Notes: a model not told the origin generated them from the sequence alone. Positions 34,992 through 44,172 are shown, counted from the stretch's first letter. The stretch is DNA of 64,000 nt from Allofournierella_A excrementavium (GCA_019120375.1 DWVE01000062.1:1-64000); one strand, 5' to 3'. A program made the numbers and translations.

Positions 34992-35006
34992 GCAAAAGGG
35001 CGGGAT

Positions 35007-35747
35007 TCAGATGTTGAACACAAAGCGGCTGCCCACGATGTACTGCCGCCCGATCATCAGCGGCTTGCCCTCGCCGTCCAGGAAATAGGCGTTCATATAG
35101 AACATGGGGTCGCCGGTGATGACGCTCAGGTAAGAGGCCTGCTCCGAGGAGGCGCGCACGATCTCCAGCGTGCAGGACACGGTGGATTCCGGGCGGCGGC
35201 CGTAGCGGCTCTCCAGATAGTCGAACAAGGAGGCGTTCGTCAGATCCTCGTAGGCGGTGAGAAGGCCCTTGAAGGGCTCGTAGGGGAAGAAGTTGTTCTC
35301 CAGCATGATGGGCTCGCCGTCCGCTGTGCGCACCCGCTGCAGAAAGATCACATCCGACTGGGGCGGCAGGCCCAGAAAACGCACTTCGTCCGAGCGGGCG
35401 GGGCAGCGCAGAATGTTCACCACCTGGGCGCCCGGCTCCATGCCGCAGGCGCGGCAGGCCTCGGAAAAGCCCATCACGTCCTTGTCCTGGGTGATCTTGC
35501 GGATGACCTTGGGCTGGCTGACATAGGTGCCTTTGCCCTGCTTTTTCACAAGATAGCCCTCGCTGCAAAGTTCCTCCACCGCGCGGCGCACCGTGATGCG
35601 GCTGACGTGATACAGCTCGGACAGTTCCGACTCGGAGGGGATCTTTTCATCCGTGGCATATTTGCCTTCCGTCAGCGCGGCCTTGATGTCCTCCATCAGC
35701 TGCTGATACAGCGGAATGAGCGAATCCTCGTTGAGTTGAAAATCCAT
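35007..35747 (-). CDS. GntR/UTRA (HutC-type) transcriptional regulator of the frl-like regulon
   Basis: A 246-residue regulator. Residues 10-75 are the GntR winged helix (IPLYQQLMEDIKAAL, PSESELSELYHVSRITVRRA), followed by the UTRA effector domain (VIFLQRVRTADGEPIMLENN). HutC-type members respond to phosphorylated sugars or amino-acid derivatives; FrlR of Firmicutes is of this type and recognises fructoselysine 6-phosphate. Transcribed towards the end of the first operon and away from the BtpA unit. No copy of its own putative operator is evident before its start, so it may not autoregulate, apart from the site at 35919 shared with the divergent gene. ATG 35747. Confidence 0.92.
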   Translation of the reverse strand: MDFQLNEDSLIPLYQQLMEDIKAALTEGKYATDEKIPSESELSELYHVSRITVRRAVEELCSEGYLVKKQGKGTYVSQPKVIRKITQDKDVMGFSEACRACGMEPGAQVVNILRCPARSDEVRFLGLPPQSDVIFLQRVRTADGEPIMLENNFFPYEPFKGLLTAYEDLTNASLFDYLESRYGRRPESTVSCTLEIVRASSEQASYLSVITGDPMFYMNAYFLDGEGKPLMIGRQYIVGSRFVFNI

Positions 35748-35918
35748 GGTTCGGGTTCCTGCCTTTCGCCCCGCGCCCACGGCGCAGGAAGTTGGTATAC
35801 AATATTCTATCGTATTTTGCTGAATGTTTCAAGAAGCGGTTGGGCAGAACGACAAATTGCTGTGTTAAATCTGAAAAAAACTGGTGGATTGTGTTATAGA
35901 TATGTTATATTATGTAAC

Positions 35919-35928
35919 ATAACGTTAT
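35919..35928. promoter_or_regulatory. ATAACGTTAT operator before the BtpA unit
   Basis: The 10-base centre of the TATAACGTTATA palindrome, 23 bases upstream of the BtpA start, in a region with a further TGTTA...TAACA inverted repeat. Confidence 0.65.
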
Positions 35929-35950
35929 AAAACAGCATGGAGGGAAAACA

Positions 35951-36763
35951 ATGTCGTTTCTCAAGGAACTGTTTAAAACGGAAAAACCCATCATCGGCCT
36001 GCTGCACCTCAAACCGCTGCCGGGCGACCCCTTTTATGCCCCCGGCGGCAGCATGGACGATGTGATCGCCTGCGCCCGGGCGGACCTGGACGCGCTGCAA
36101 AAGGGCGGGGTGGACGGCGTGCTGGTGACCAACGAGCTCAGCCTGCCCTATGAGAAAAAGGTGTCCGGCGTCACGCTGGGGGCCATGGGCATGGTGGTGG
36201 GGGCGCTGCGGGAGCAGTTCCGGGTGCCCTTCGGCGTGGAGGCCATTTACGACGGCGACGCCACCATGGAGCTGTGTGCCGCCACCGAGGCCGACTTCAC
36301 CCGCTGCCTGTTCACCGGCGCGTGGGCGGGCGACCTGGGCCTTGTGGACCGGGACGTGGCCAAAACCCTGCGGCTCAAAGCCGCCCTGCGGCTGGACGCG
36401 CTGAAACTGTTCTACTTCGTCACCAGCGAGGGCGAGGTGTATCTGAACGACCGCTCCACGGTGGACATCACCAAGAGCATGCTGTTCAACTGCCGGCCGG
36501 ATGCGCTGGTGGTGGGCGGCGCGGCGGCGGGTGTGGGCCCCGGCGGCGAGCTTCTGGAGCAGGTGCGCGCCGCCGCCGGAAAGGTGCCGGTGGTGTGCGG
36601 CACCGGCTGCCGCAGAGAGACGGTGGCGCAGATCCTTCAAAACTGCGACGGGGCCTTCGTGGGCACCACCTTCAAAAAGGACGGCGTGTTCGAAAACCGG
36701 GTGGATGAACAGCGGGTGAGGGAGTTCATGGATGCGGTGAAAGCGATGCGGGGGGATGCGTGA
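35951..36763 (+). CDS. BtpA/SgcQ-family protein
   Basis: A 270-residue TIM-barrel-like protein of the BtpA group. IIGLLHLKPLPGDPFY at the start, GVEAIYDGDATMEL, and FTGAWAGDLGLVDRD are typical. The cyanobacterial member is needed for photosystem I; bacterial homologues such as SgcQ lie in uncharacterised sugar operons and resemble nucleosidase or aldolase folds. ATG 35951 behind GGAGGG. Translationally coupled to the FGGY kinase. The pair suggests a sugar kinase followed by a carbon-carbon or C-N cleaving step. Confidence 0.9.
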   Translation: MSFLKELFKTEKPIIGLLHLKPLPGDPFYAPGGSMDDVIACARADLDALQKGGVDGVLVTNELSLPYEKKVSGVTLGAMGMVVGALREQFRVPFGVEAIYDGDATMELCAATEADFTRCLFTGAWAGDLGLVDRDVAKTLRLKAALRLDALKLFYFVTSEGEVYLNDRSTVDITKSMLFNCRPDALVVGGAAAGVGPGGELLEQVRAAAGKVPVVCGTGCRRETVAQILQNCDGAFVGTTFKKDGVFENRVDEQRVREFMDAVKAMRGDA

Positions 36764-38277
36764 TGAAATACTTTATGGGCATCGACGTGGGCACCAACGA
36801 AACCAAAGGCGTGCTCATCGACCAGACCTGTGCCATCGTGGCTTTCGCCAGCCGCGGGCATGAGCTGCTGAATCCCCGGCCCGGCTTTTTCGAGCATGAC
36901 GCGGAGGCCACCTGGTGGGGCGATTTCTGCGCCGTCTCCCGCCAGCTGCTGCAGGAGAGCGGCGTGTCCGCCGCCGACGTGGGCTGTGTGGGCCTCTCGG
37001 CACTGGGGTGCGACTGCGTCCCGGTGGACGCCGAGGGCACGGCGCTGTGCAATGCCATCCTCTACGGGGTGGACAGCCGCAGCCACAAGGAGATCGAATG
37101 GCTCTATGACTACTACGGCAGGGAAGAGGCCGAGCGGCTCTACGGCCACGAGCTCTGCTCCTCGGACATCGCCCCTAAAATTCTGTGGGTGAAGAACAAC
37201 CTGCCCCAGGTCTACGCCAAAACGGCCAAGTTTCTCACCGGCTCCTCCTATCTCTGCGCCAAGCTGACGGGGGAGTACACCATCGACCGCTATCTGGCCG
37301 AGGATTTCGCGCCGCTCTATGACCTGAAGCGCGACACGGTGGACGAGGAGCACTGCGGCCTCTACTGCCGGCCGGACCAGCTGGCCCGGGTGATGAACGC
37401 CACCGACGTCGCCGGCACGGTGACGGCAAAGGCGGCGGCCCAGACCGGCCTTGCCCAGGGCACCCCGGTGCTGGTGGGCACGGGGGACTCCGGGGCGGAG
37501 GCCATCTCCACCGGCGTGTTCCGCCCGGGAGACATCATGGTCCAGATGGGCTCCAGCTGCTACTTCGTCTACCTCACCGACCATCTGCTGAACGAGCCCC
37601 GGCTGTGGCCCGGCACCTTCATCATCCCCGGGGTCTACTCGGTATGCGCGGGCACCAACACCGCCGGCACCCTGACCCGGTGGATGCGGGACGAGTTTTA
37701 CAAGGACGCCCTGGCCGCCGAGGCGGCAGGGGGCGAAAACGCCTACACCGCAATGGTGCGGGAGGCGGCAGCCATCCCCGCCGGCAGCGAGGGACTGGTG
37801 TGCCTGCCCTACTTCGCGGGCGAGCGCACCCCGCTGAACGACCCTTTTGCCAAGGGTGTATTCTTCGGCCTTTCGGTCAAGCACACCCGGGCACACATGG
37901 TCAAGGCCGGGCTGGAGGGCATCGCCTACACCATCGCCGCCCACCTGGACCTTCTGGAAAAGGAACACGGCGAGCCGCTGCGCCGCATCATGGCGGTGGG
38001 CGGCGGCACCAAGAACCCCGTGTGGCTGCAGGCGGTGGCAGACGTGACCGGCCGCCAGATCTGCACCGCGAAGGTGACGGTGGGCGCGGCCTTCGGCGAC
38101 GCCATCATGGCGGCGCTGGCGGGCGGAGCCTACGCGGACTGGGACGAGCTGGCAAAGGTCATCACCGCCGACCGGGTCATCTGCCCGGACATGCAGGCCC
38201 ACGCCGTCTATGAAAAGCAGCGGGTGGTGTTCAACGAGCTGTATGCCCGCAACCGGGACCTGATGAAGAGCCTGTGA
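36763..38277 (+). CDS. FGGY-family carbohydrate kinase (xylulokinase-like)
   Basis: A 504-residue sugar kinase. The N-terminal phosphate motif GIDVGTNETKGVLID and the C-terminal adenosine motif MAVGGGTKNPVWLQAVADVTG mark the two FGGY lobes; D in GDSGAEA near residue 247 is the catalytic base region. The ATG at 36763 overlaps the BtpA stop (TGATG). Substrate not readable; pentulose or a keto-sugar released from the conjugate would fit. Confidence 0.9.
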   Translation: MKYFMGIDVGTNETKGVLIDQTCAIVAFASRGHELLNPRPGFFEHDAEATWWGDFCAVSRQLLQESGVSAADVGCVGLSALGCDCVPVDAEGTALCNAILYGVDSRSHKEIEWLYDYYGREEAERLYGHELCSSDIAPKILWVKNNLPQVYAKTAKFLTGSSYLCAKLTGEYTIDRYLAEDFAPLYDLKRDTVDEEHCGLYCRPDQLARVMNATDVAGTVTAKAAAQTGLAQGTPVLVGTGDSGAEAISTGVFRPGDIMVQMGSSCYFVYLTDHLLNEPRLWPGTFIIPGVYSVCAGTNTAGTLTRWMRDEFYKDALAAEAAGGENAYTAMVREAAAIPAGSEGLVCLPYFAGERTPLNDPFAKGVFFGLSVKHTRAHMVKAGLEGIAYTIAAHLDLLEKEHGEPLRRIMAVGGGTKNPVWLQAVADVTGRQICTAKVTVGAAFGDAIMAALAGGAYADWDELAKVITADRVICPDMQAHAVYEKQRVVFNELYARNRDLMKSL

Positions 38278-38301
38278 CGGGGCGGAAAGGAAGATGTGAA
38301 A

Positions 38302-38736
38302 ATGGAACAGTGCGAATTGTGCGGCCGGCGGGAAGGCGTGCGGGAGGCCGCCGTCTATCTGGACGGCGAGAAAAAGACCGTGCCGGTGTGCGCCCCCTGC
38401 GTGTATGAGGCCATGCGCAAGAACCGCTACGGCCTCGGCTTCGGCCTGGGGCTGCAGCTGTGCTGGTTCGTGGTGGCAGGGCAGGGCCTGTTCAGCGTGG
38501 CGGGCGCTTTCGCCGCGGTGATGGCGGTCTATGGCCTTGTCCGCCTTGTGCTGTTGCTGGCGGCGCATCTGGCGCTTCGGGCGGGCGGGGAGAAGCCTGT
38601 GCCCGACTGGGTCTGGAAATACGCCATGGCCCAGGCTGTGACCGAGGACGCCCTGCGGGACGCTTTTTCAGAGAAAATATGCAACGTGAAGGTGCAGACG
38701 CCCCGGGAATACGAGCGCACTCACACCGCAAAATAA
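38302..38736 (+). CDS. Membrane protein with N-terminal zinc-ribbon-like CxxC pair, function unknown
   Basis: A 144-residue protein that I do not recognise. CELC (5-8) and CAPC (35-38) form a plausible zinc knuckle. Two hydrophobic segments follow (GFGLGLQLCWFVVAGQG and AAVMAVYGLVRLVLLLAA), then a polar tail of about 55 residues. It is the third gene of the BtpA-FGGY unit, 24 bases behind the kinase, with AGGAAG before ATG 38302. It may be a regulator or assembly factor; no support for either. Confidence 0.65.
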   Translation: MEQCELCGRREGVREAAVYLDGEKKTVPVCAPCVYEAMRKNRYGLGFGLGLQLCWFVVAGQGLFSVAGAFAAVMAVYGLVRLVLLLAAHLALRAGGEKPVPDWVWKYAMAQAVTEDALRDAFSEKICNVKVQTPREYERTHTAK

Positions 38737-38840
38737 CGGGCTTGTCCGGCCTGCACGGACAAAGTGTAAAACCGCTTTTTACAAAACGTCAAAAAATGAA
38801 CCGAATATTTATAATAAACTCTGAAAATGACCCGACAGGG

Positions 38841-38869
38841 TTGACGAAGGCAATAACACGTTATATTCT
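38841..38869 (+). promoter_or_regulatory. Promoter of the YfcC-type carrier gene
   Basis: TTGACG at 38841-38846 and TATTCT at 38864-38869, spacing 17. The TATAACGTTATA operator begins 4 bases after the -10 box, an ideal repressor position. Confidence 0.65.
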
Positions 38870-38872
38870 ATA

Positions 38873-38884
38873 TATAACGTTATA
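38873..38884. promoter_or_regulatory. TATAACGTTATA operator before the YfcC-type carrier gene
   Basis: Exact copy of the 12-base palindrome at 26903. Two degraded neighbours (AACACGTTATAT at 38855-38866 and TTAGAACGTTGTATTA around 38892-38907) suggest more than one dimer binds. Confidence 0.75.
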
Positions 38885-38943
38885 ATACAACTTAGAACGT
38901 TGTATTATGGCCCTGCGGGGCGAATCTTTAAGGAGGGTATCGT

Positions 38944-40369
38944 ATGCAGAAAAAGAAGAAATTCGAACTGCCTCATGTCTATACGATCGCGTTCTTGCTG
39001 ATCATCCCTGTTCGCGGTGTTGACATGGATCGTTCCTTCGGGCCAGTTCGAGCGCACCGAGATGGAAACGGCCGCCGGCACCCGTGAGGTCGCGGTGGCG
39101 GGCACCTATCAGGAGGTGCCCAAGGTGGACGAGGAGGGCAATGACCTGCGGCAGGGCCTTGCCGAAGTCCTGATGGCGCCCACCCGCGGCATTCAGCAGG
39201 CCAGCGACGTGGTGGCTTTCGTTCTGCTGATCGGCGGCTCCTTCGCCATCCTCACCAAGACCAACGCCATCAACGCCGGCATGAGCCGCGTCATCAAAAA
39301 GCTCAAGGGCAAGGACATCCTGCTCATCCCAGTTGTGATGATCCTGTTCAGCATCGGCGGCACCACCTTCGGCATGTCGGAGGAAGCCCTTCCGTTCTAT
39401 GCCATCTTCATGCCCATCATCATGAGCCTGGGCTATGACTCCATGACCGCCTTCATGGTCTGCTTCCTCGGGCCTCAGATGGGCTACATCGGCTCCACCG
39501 TCAACCCCTTCAACGTGCTGATCGCCCAGGGCGTTGCGGGCATCCAGGGCAACCCCCAGCTGTGGTTCCGCTTCATCCAGTACGCGGTGTTCACCGCCAT
39601 CGGCATCGTCTGGGTCATGATGTATGCCCGCAAGGTGAAGAAGAACCCCACCTGCTCCATCACCTACAAGGACGACTTTGCCAAGCGTGAAGAGTTCGCC
39701 GTGGAGGGCGTCAATGCGGACATGCCCTTCACCCTGCGCCAGAAGCTGGTGCTCATCGTGTTCGCCGCGGGCATGGGCGTCATCGTCTGGGGCCTGGTGA
39801 CCAAGGGCTGGTACATGGACGAGATCAGCATGGTCTTCCTGGCCATCGGTCTGCTGTCCGGCATCGTGGGCGGCCTCGGCGAGAAGGAAATGGCCGAGGA
39901 GTTCGTGAAAGGCATGGCGGACTTCGTCTACGCCGCTGTGATCATCGGTATCGCCCGCGGCATCCTGGTGGTGGCCGAAGGCGGCATGATCATCGACACC
40001 ATCCTGAACGCCCTCGCCAATCTGCTGGCCGGCGTGCCCGCCGCGGTGTTCACCACCATGATGTACTTCGCCCAGGCGTTCCTGAGCATCCTGGTGCCCT
40101 CTTCCTCCGGCCTGGCCGCTCTGACCATGCCGGTCATGGCTCCGCTGACCGACCTGATGGGCGTCAACACCGAAGCCTCCGTCACCGCTCTGTGCATCGC
40201 CAACCAGACCATGAACACCATCAGCCCCACCGCCGGCATGACCGTTGCCGGTCTGGCGGTATGCAAGATCAGCTTCCCCCAGTGGTGGAAGACCTGCTGG
40301 AAGTTCATGATCGTGGTTGTGGTCGTGGGCATCGTGTTCACCGCCATCTCCGGCATGCTTCCCGCCTGA
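38944..40369 (+). pseudogene. YfcC-family carrier, interrupted by a one-base frameshift
   Basis: A start ATG at 38944 behind AAGGAGGGTATCGT opens MQKKKKFELPHVYTIAFLLII, the usual N-terminus of YfcC carriers, but the frame turns to nonsense after codon 21. The expected continuation LFAVLTWIVPSGQFER is in the next frame from about 39008, and runs to 40369. Removing one C from the CCC at 39006-39008 restores a single protein of about 474 residues. The rest is intact, including SVGGTTFGM-like and PSSSGLAALTMPVMAP blocks. It may be a sequencing error or a recent null mutation. The family carries amino acids or small peptides by cation symport or antiport. It is the only carrier linked to the regulon. 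Confidence 0.85.
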
Positions 40370-40395
40370 CCGGGGCAAACCAACCGATCCCTTGT

Positions 40396-40437
40396 CCCCC
40401 GGGTGCGGCGCTCTCGCCGCACCCGGGGGCTTTTTTT
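40396..40437 (+). terminator. Intrinsic terminator of the YfcC-type gene
   Basis: A perfect 15-bp GC stem (CCCCCGGGTGCGGCG), CTCT loop, then C and T7. Confidence 0.95.
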
Positions 40438-40908
40438 GCCCGCGGCAGGGGAGAAGGGGCGGACTGGCACCTTCGGCTCCCCTTATAAATAAGGACTATA
40501 AGAGGAGCCGCTGCGGGGAAAAACGGAGGCCCTTTTCAGAAAAATGTACATTTCCTGATTTTGGCCTTCCATTTTTTGTTTCGGGAAAAACTGCCAAAAT
40601 GCATCCTGCGTGAACAAACGTGTATATTATTTAACAGCAGTTCCCGCATTTGGTTTTATCAGGTGACGGGTTTATTCATTTATTCACGGAATTTGGAATT
40701 TTATGCGCTTTCTTTGAGTAAAGTGCTGAAAAATTTTCCCGTATCGGGCAATAAAGTTGGCAAAATCGTACAATTTGTGATATAATAAAAGTCCAATGAG
40801 GGGCCTTCGAAAGGGTTATTATAATGGCAGATCATGAACTTGGTTCCACTTTCGCGCGGGTGGTATCCAAAATCCACATTCATGTACATTTTAAAAGTAG
40901 GAGAAGCT
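40438..40908. other. 471-base spacer with the arc promoter and untranslated leader
   Basis: No gene is seen. It holds a perfect palindrome AAATGTACATTT at 40542-40553 whose half (TGTACATTT) recurs at 40884-40892 beside the arcA ribosome binding site, a CCTTAT-AA-ATAAGG inverted repeat at 40481-40494, and the arc promoter. The TTTATTCATTTATTCA stretch near 40673-40686 is loosely like an ArgR half-site. Confidence 0.5.
40757..40786 (+). promoter_or_regulatory. Promoter of the arginine deiminase operon
   Basis: TTGGCA at 40757-40762 and TATAAT at 40781-40786, spacing 18, with an extended TG before the -10 (TGATATAAT). The leader to arcA is about 115 bases. Confidence 0.8.
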
Positions 40909-42138
40909 ATGAAAGGTATTTGTGTTCGCAGTGAGATCAATCCTCTGAAGAAAGTTCTTCTTCATCGCCCCGGCAAGGAGCTGCTGCATCTGACCCCCGA
41001 TCGTCTTCCCGAGCTTCTTTTTGATGACATTCCCTTCCTGAAAGTTGCTCAGCAGGAGCACGACGCTTTCGCCCAGATCCTGCGGGACAACGGCACCGAA
41101 GTGGTCTATCTGGAAGACCTGATGACCGACGTGCTGAACCTGCACCCCGAACTGGTCGAGCCCTTCCTGTATCAGTGGCTGTTCGAAGGCAACATCAAGA
41201 CCAAGCGTTGGCAGGATAAGCTGTATGACTACCTGATCAACAACTTCAAGGGCAAGGCCCTGGTCGAGAAGACCATGGAAGGCATCACCCTGAAAGAGAT
41301 GGGCGGCGCTTCCGCTTACTCCCTGCAGGACCTGATCGCCCCCGCCGACGACCTGATCGTCGATCCCATGCCCAACCTGTACTTCACCCGCGACCCGTTC
41401 GCCTCTGTGGGCACCGGCGTGTTCCTGCACAAGATGCGTTTCCCCACCCGCTGCCGTGAGACCATCTACGCCGACTACATCTTCAAGTATCATCCCGACT
41501 TTGAGGGCCTGATCACCCGCTACTACGACCGTGACTTCCACGCCAACATCGAGGGCGGCGACGTGCTGAACCTCACCGAGGACACTCTGGCCATCGGTAT
41601 CTCCCAGCGCACCAGCCCCGACGCGATCGAGATCGCGGCCCGCAACCTGTTCACCGATCCCAATGCCAAGATCCGCACCGTCCTGGCCTTCGACATCCCG
41701 GCCTGCCGTGCGTTCATGCATCTGGATACCGTGTTCACCCAGATCGACGTGGATAAGTACACCGTGCATCCCGCCATCCTGGGCCCCCTGACCGTTTACG
41801 AGATCACCCCGGGCAAGGACGATCCCGCCGATCTGCAGATCAAGCGCGTGGATTCCGACCTGGAGCACATCCTGGAGCACTACACCCACGTGGACAAGGT
41901 CCATCTGATCTACTGCGGCGGCGACGACCTGATCGCTGCGGCTCGCGAGCAGTGGAACGACGGCTCCAACACCCTGTGCATCGCCCCCGGCAAGATCGTT
42001 GTCTATCAGCGCAACGATGTGACCAACGCCATCCTGCGCGATGCCGGCATCACTGTTCTGGAGATGCCCTCCGCCGAGCTGAGCCGTGGCCGCGGCGGCC
42101 CGCGCTGCATGTCCATGCCTCTGATCCGGGCAGAATAA
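40909..42138 (+). CDS. arcA: Arginine deiminase
   Basis: A 409-residue enzyme of normal length that hydrolyses arginine to citrulline and ammonia in the cytoplasm. The nucleophile is C400 in GGPRCMSMPL; MPNLYFTRDPFASVG and HANIEGGDVL carry the guanidinium-binding Asp, Glu and His residues, and HLDTVFTQID is also typical. ATG 40909 behind GTAGGAGAAGC; upstream in-frame codons lack a ribosome site. First gene of the arcA-argF-arcC-arcD operon. Confidence 0.97.
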   Translation: MKGICVRSEINPLKKVLLHRPGKELLHLTPDRLPELLFDDIPFLKVAQQEHDAFAQILRDNGTEVVYLEDLMTDVLNLHPELVEPFLYQWLFEGNIKTKRWQDKLYDYLINNFKGKALVEKTMEGITLKEMGGASAYSLQDLIAPADDLIVDPMPNLYFTRDPFASVGTGVFLHKMRFPTRCRETIYADYIFKYHPDFEGLITRYYDRDFHANIEGGDVLNLTEDTLAIGISQRTSPDAIEIAARNLFTDPNAKIRTVLAFDIPACRAFMHLDTVFTQIDVDKYTVHPAILGPLTVYEITPGKDDPADLQIKRVDSDLEHILEHYTHVDKVHLIYCGGDDLIAAAREQWNDGSNTLCIAPGKIVVYQRNDVTNAILRDAGITVLEMPSAELSRGRGGPRCMSMPLIRAE

Positions 42139-42190
42139 CAAAAACATCAGAAAAATCAATCTATACTTTCCTTAAGGAGGAAATCACACA

Positions 42191-43183
42191 ATGGGAATCA
42201 ACATTAGAGGCCGCAGCTTCCTGACCCTGCTGGACTTCACCCCCGAAGAGATCAACTACCTGCTGGACCTGTCCGCCGAGTTCAAGCGGATGAAGAACAA
42301 CGGTGTTGAGCACAAGTGGCTGACCGGCAAGCAGGTCGTCCTGCTGTTCGAGAAGACCTCCACCCGCACCCGCTGCGCCTTCGAAGTGGGCGCCCGCGAC
42401 CTGGGCATGGGCGTGACCTTCCTGGATCCCGGTTCTTCCCAGATGGGCAAGAAGGAATCCCTGGCCGACACCGCCAAGGTTCTGGGCCGTATGTACGACG
42501 GCATTGAGTACCGCGGCTTCAAGCAGTCCGTGGTCGAGGATCTGGCCCGTTACTCCGGCGTGCCCGTGTGGAACGGCCTGACCGATATGTTCCATCCCAC
42601 CCAGATGCTGGCTGACATCATGACCGCCCGCGAGGAGTTCGGCGATCTGCGCGGCCGCAAGCTGACCTTCTTCGGCGACGCCCGCAACAACGTGGCCAAC
42701 TCTCTGATGGTCGTCAGCGCCAAGCTGGGCATGCACTTCTGCGCCTGCGGTCCCAAGGACCTGATGCCTTCTCCCGAGCTGGTCGAGAAGTGCCAGGCCG
42801 TTGCCGCCGAGACCGGCGCCGTGCTGGAGTTCACCGACGACGTCAAGAAGGGCGCCGAGAACTGCGACATCGTCTACACCGACATCTGGGTCTCCATGGG
42901 CGAGCCCGACGAGATCTGGGCCGAGCGCATCAAGCTCCTGCTGCCCTACCAGGTGAACAAGGAACTGATGGCCATGGCCAAGCCCACCGCCATCTTCCTG
43001 CACTGCCTGCCCTCCTTCCATGACCTGGAGACCACCGTTGGCCAGGACATCTACAAGAAGTTCGGCCTGCCCGCCATGGAAGTCACCGACGACGTGTTCC
43101 TGGGCAAACAGGCCCGTCAGTTCAACGAGGCTGAGAACCGTATGCACACCATCAAGGCTGTGATGTACGCGACTCTGAAGTAA
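42191..43183 (+). CDS. arcB: Ornithine carbamoyltransferase (catabolic)
   Basis: A 330-residue transferase. STRTR (57-61) binds carbamoyl phosphate, HPTQMLADIMT and FFGDARNN follow, HCLPSFHD closes the ornithine site. In this operon it phosphorolyses citrulline to ornithine and carbamoyl phosphate. ATG 42191 behind AAGGAGGAAATCACACA. Homologous to the biosynthetic argF; the catabolic role follows from the neighbours. Confidence 0.96.
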   Translation: MGINIRGRSFLTLLDFTPEEINYLLDLSAEFKRMKNNGVEHKWLTGKQVVLLFEKTSTRTRCAFEVGARDLGMGVTFLDPGSSQMGKKESLADTAKVLGRMYDGIEYRGFKQSVVEDLARYSGVPVWNGLTDMFHPTQMLADIMTAREEFGDLRGRKLTFFGDARNNVANSLMVVSAKLGMHFCACGPKDLMPSPELVEKCQAVAAETGAVLEFTDDVKKGAENCDIVYTDIWVSMGEPDEIWAERIKLLLPYQVNKELMAMAKPTAIFLHCLPSFHDLETTVGQDIYKKFGLPAMEVTDDVFLGKQARQFNEAENRMHTIKAVMYATLK

Positions 43184-43187
43184 GACT

Positions 43188-44126
43188 ATGGGTAAGAGAA
43201 TCGTAGTGGCGCTGGGGGGCAACGCCCTTGGAAATACCCCCGAAGAGCAGCTGAAGCTGGTGCAGGAGACCGCCAAGCCCATCGTGGACCTGGTGGAAAA
43301 AGGCTACGAGGTCATCATCGGCCACGGCAACGGCCCCCAGGTGGGCATGATCAACCTGGCCATGGAGTTTTCCGCCAACAAGGGCGGCAACACCCCGTAT
43401 ATGCCGTTCCCCGAGTGCGGCGCCATGACCCAGGGCTACATCGGCTATCACCTGCAGCAGGCCATCCAGGCCGAGCTGAACGCCCGCGGCATCCGCAAGC
43501 CCTGCGCCACCGTGGTCACCCAGGTGGTCGTGGACGAGAAGGATCCCGGTTTTGCCAAACCCACCAAGCCCGTGGGCAGCTTCTACACCAAGGAAGAGGC
43601 CGACGCCATCGCCGCTGAGAAGGGCTTCATCTTTGTGGAGGACTCCGGCCGAGGCTACCGCCGGGTCGTTCCTTCCCCCATCCCTCAGCGCATCGTTGAG
43701 CTGGACGTGGTGGAGCAGCTGGTGTCTGCCGGCGCCATCGTGATCACGGTGGGCGGCGGCGGCATCCCCGTGGTGGAGACCGAGACCGGCCTCAAGGGTG
43801 TGGCGGCCGTCATCGACAAGGACCGTGCCAGCGCTCTGCTGGCCCGGGACGTGAAGGCTGACGAGCTGATCATCCTCACCGCTGTGGACCGCGTGTGCAT
43901 CAACTTCAACAAGCCCGACCAGCAGGAGCTGCCCTCCATGACGCTGGCCGAGGCCGAGGAGTACATCGGCCAGAAGCAGTTCGCGCCCGGCAGCATGCTG
44001 CCCAAGGTGCAGTCCTGCATGGAATTTGTCAAAGGCAACACCAACGGCGGTGTTGCGCTCATCACCTCCCTTGCCCGGGCGGCGGACGCTCTGGAAGGGA
44101 AAACCGGTACCATCATCAAACCGTAA
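43188..44126 (+). CDS. arcC: Carbamate kinase
   Basis: A 312-residue amino-acid-kinase-fold enzyme that makes ATP from carbamoyl phosphate. Signature blocks: VVALGGNAL, IGHGNGPQVGM, RRVVPSPIPQRIVE, TVGGGGIPV and DKDRASALLA. It begins 4 bases after the transferase stop; there is no good ribosome site except the TGAAGTAAG at the junction, so coupling is likely. It is the energy-yielding step of the pathway. Confidence 0.97.
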   Translation: MGKRIVVALGGNALGNTPEEQLKLVQETAKPIVDLVEKGYEVIIGHGNGPQVGMINLAMEFSANKGGNTPYMPFPECGAMTQGYIGYHLQQAIQAELNARGIRKPCATVVTQVVVDEKDPGFAKPTKPVGSFYTKEEADAIAAEKGFIFVEDSGRGYRRVVPSPIPQRIVELDVVEQLVSAGAIVITVGGGGIPVVETETGLKGVAAVIDKDRASALLARDVKADELIILTAVDRVCINFNKPDQQELPSMTLAEAEEYIGQKQFAPGSMLPKVQSCMEFVKGNTNGGVALITSLARAADALEGKTGTIIKP

Positions 44127-44172
44127 TCTTCCGAAATAGTAAAAATCGCTTTACGAAAAGAGGAGAAATAGT

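Noticed and set aside
40673..40686. TTTATTCATTTATTCA as an ArgR box
   Set aside because: It resembles two direct half-sites, not the inverted pair of an ARG box, in an AT-rich context where such matches arise by chance.
40561..40785. 74-codon frame in the arc leader region
   Set aside because: Low-complexity, no ribosome site, and it overlaps the arc promoter.
40794..40909. GGGTGGTATCC in the arcA leader, similar to the T-box GGUGGUACCGCG element
   Set aside because: The match breaks after GGTGGTA, and the leader from the promoter is only about 115 bases with no specifier stem or terminator, too short for a T-box riboswitch.
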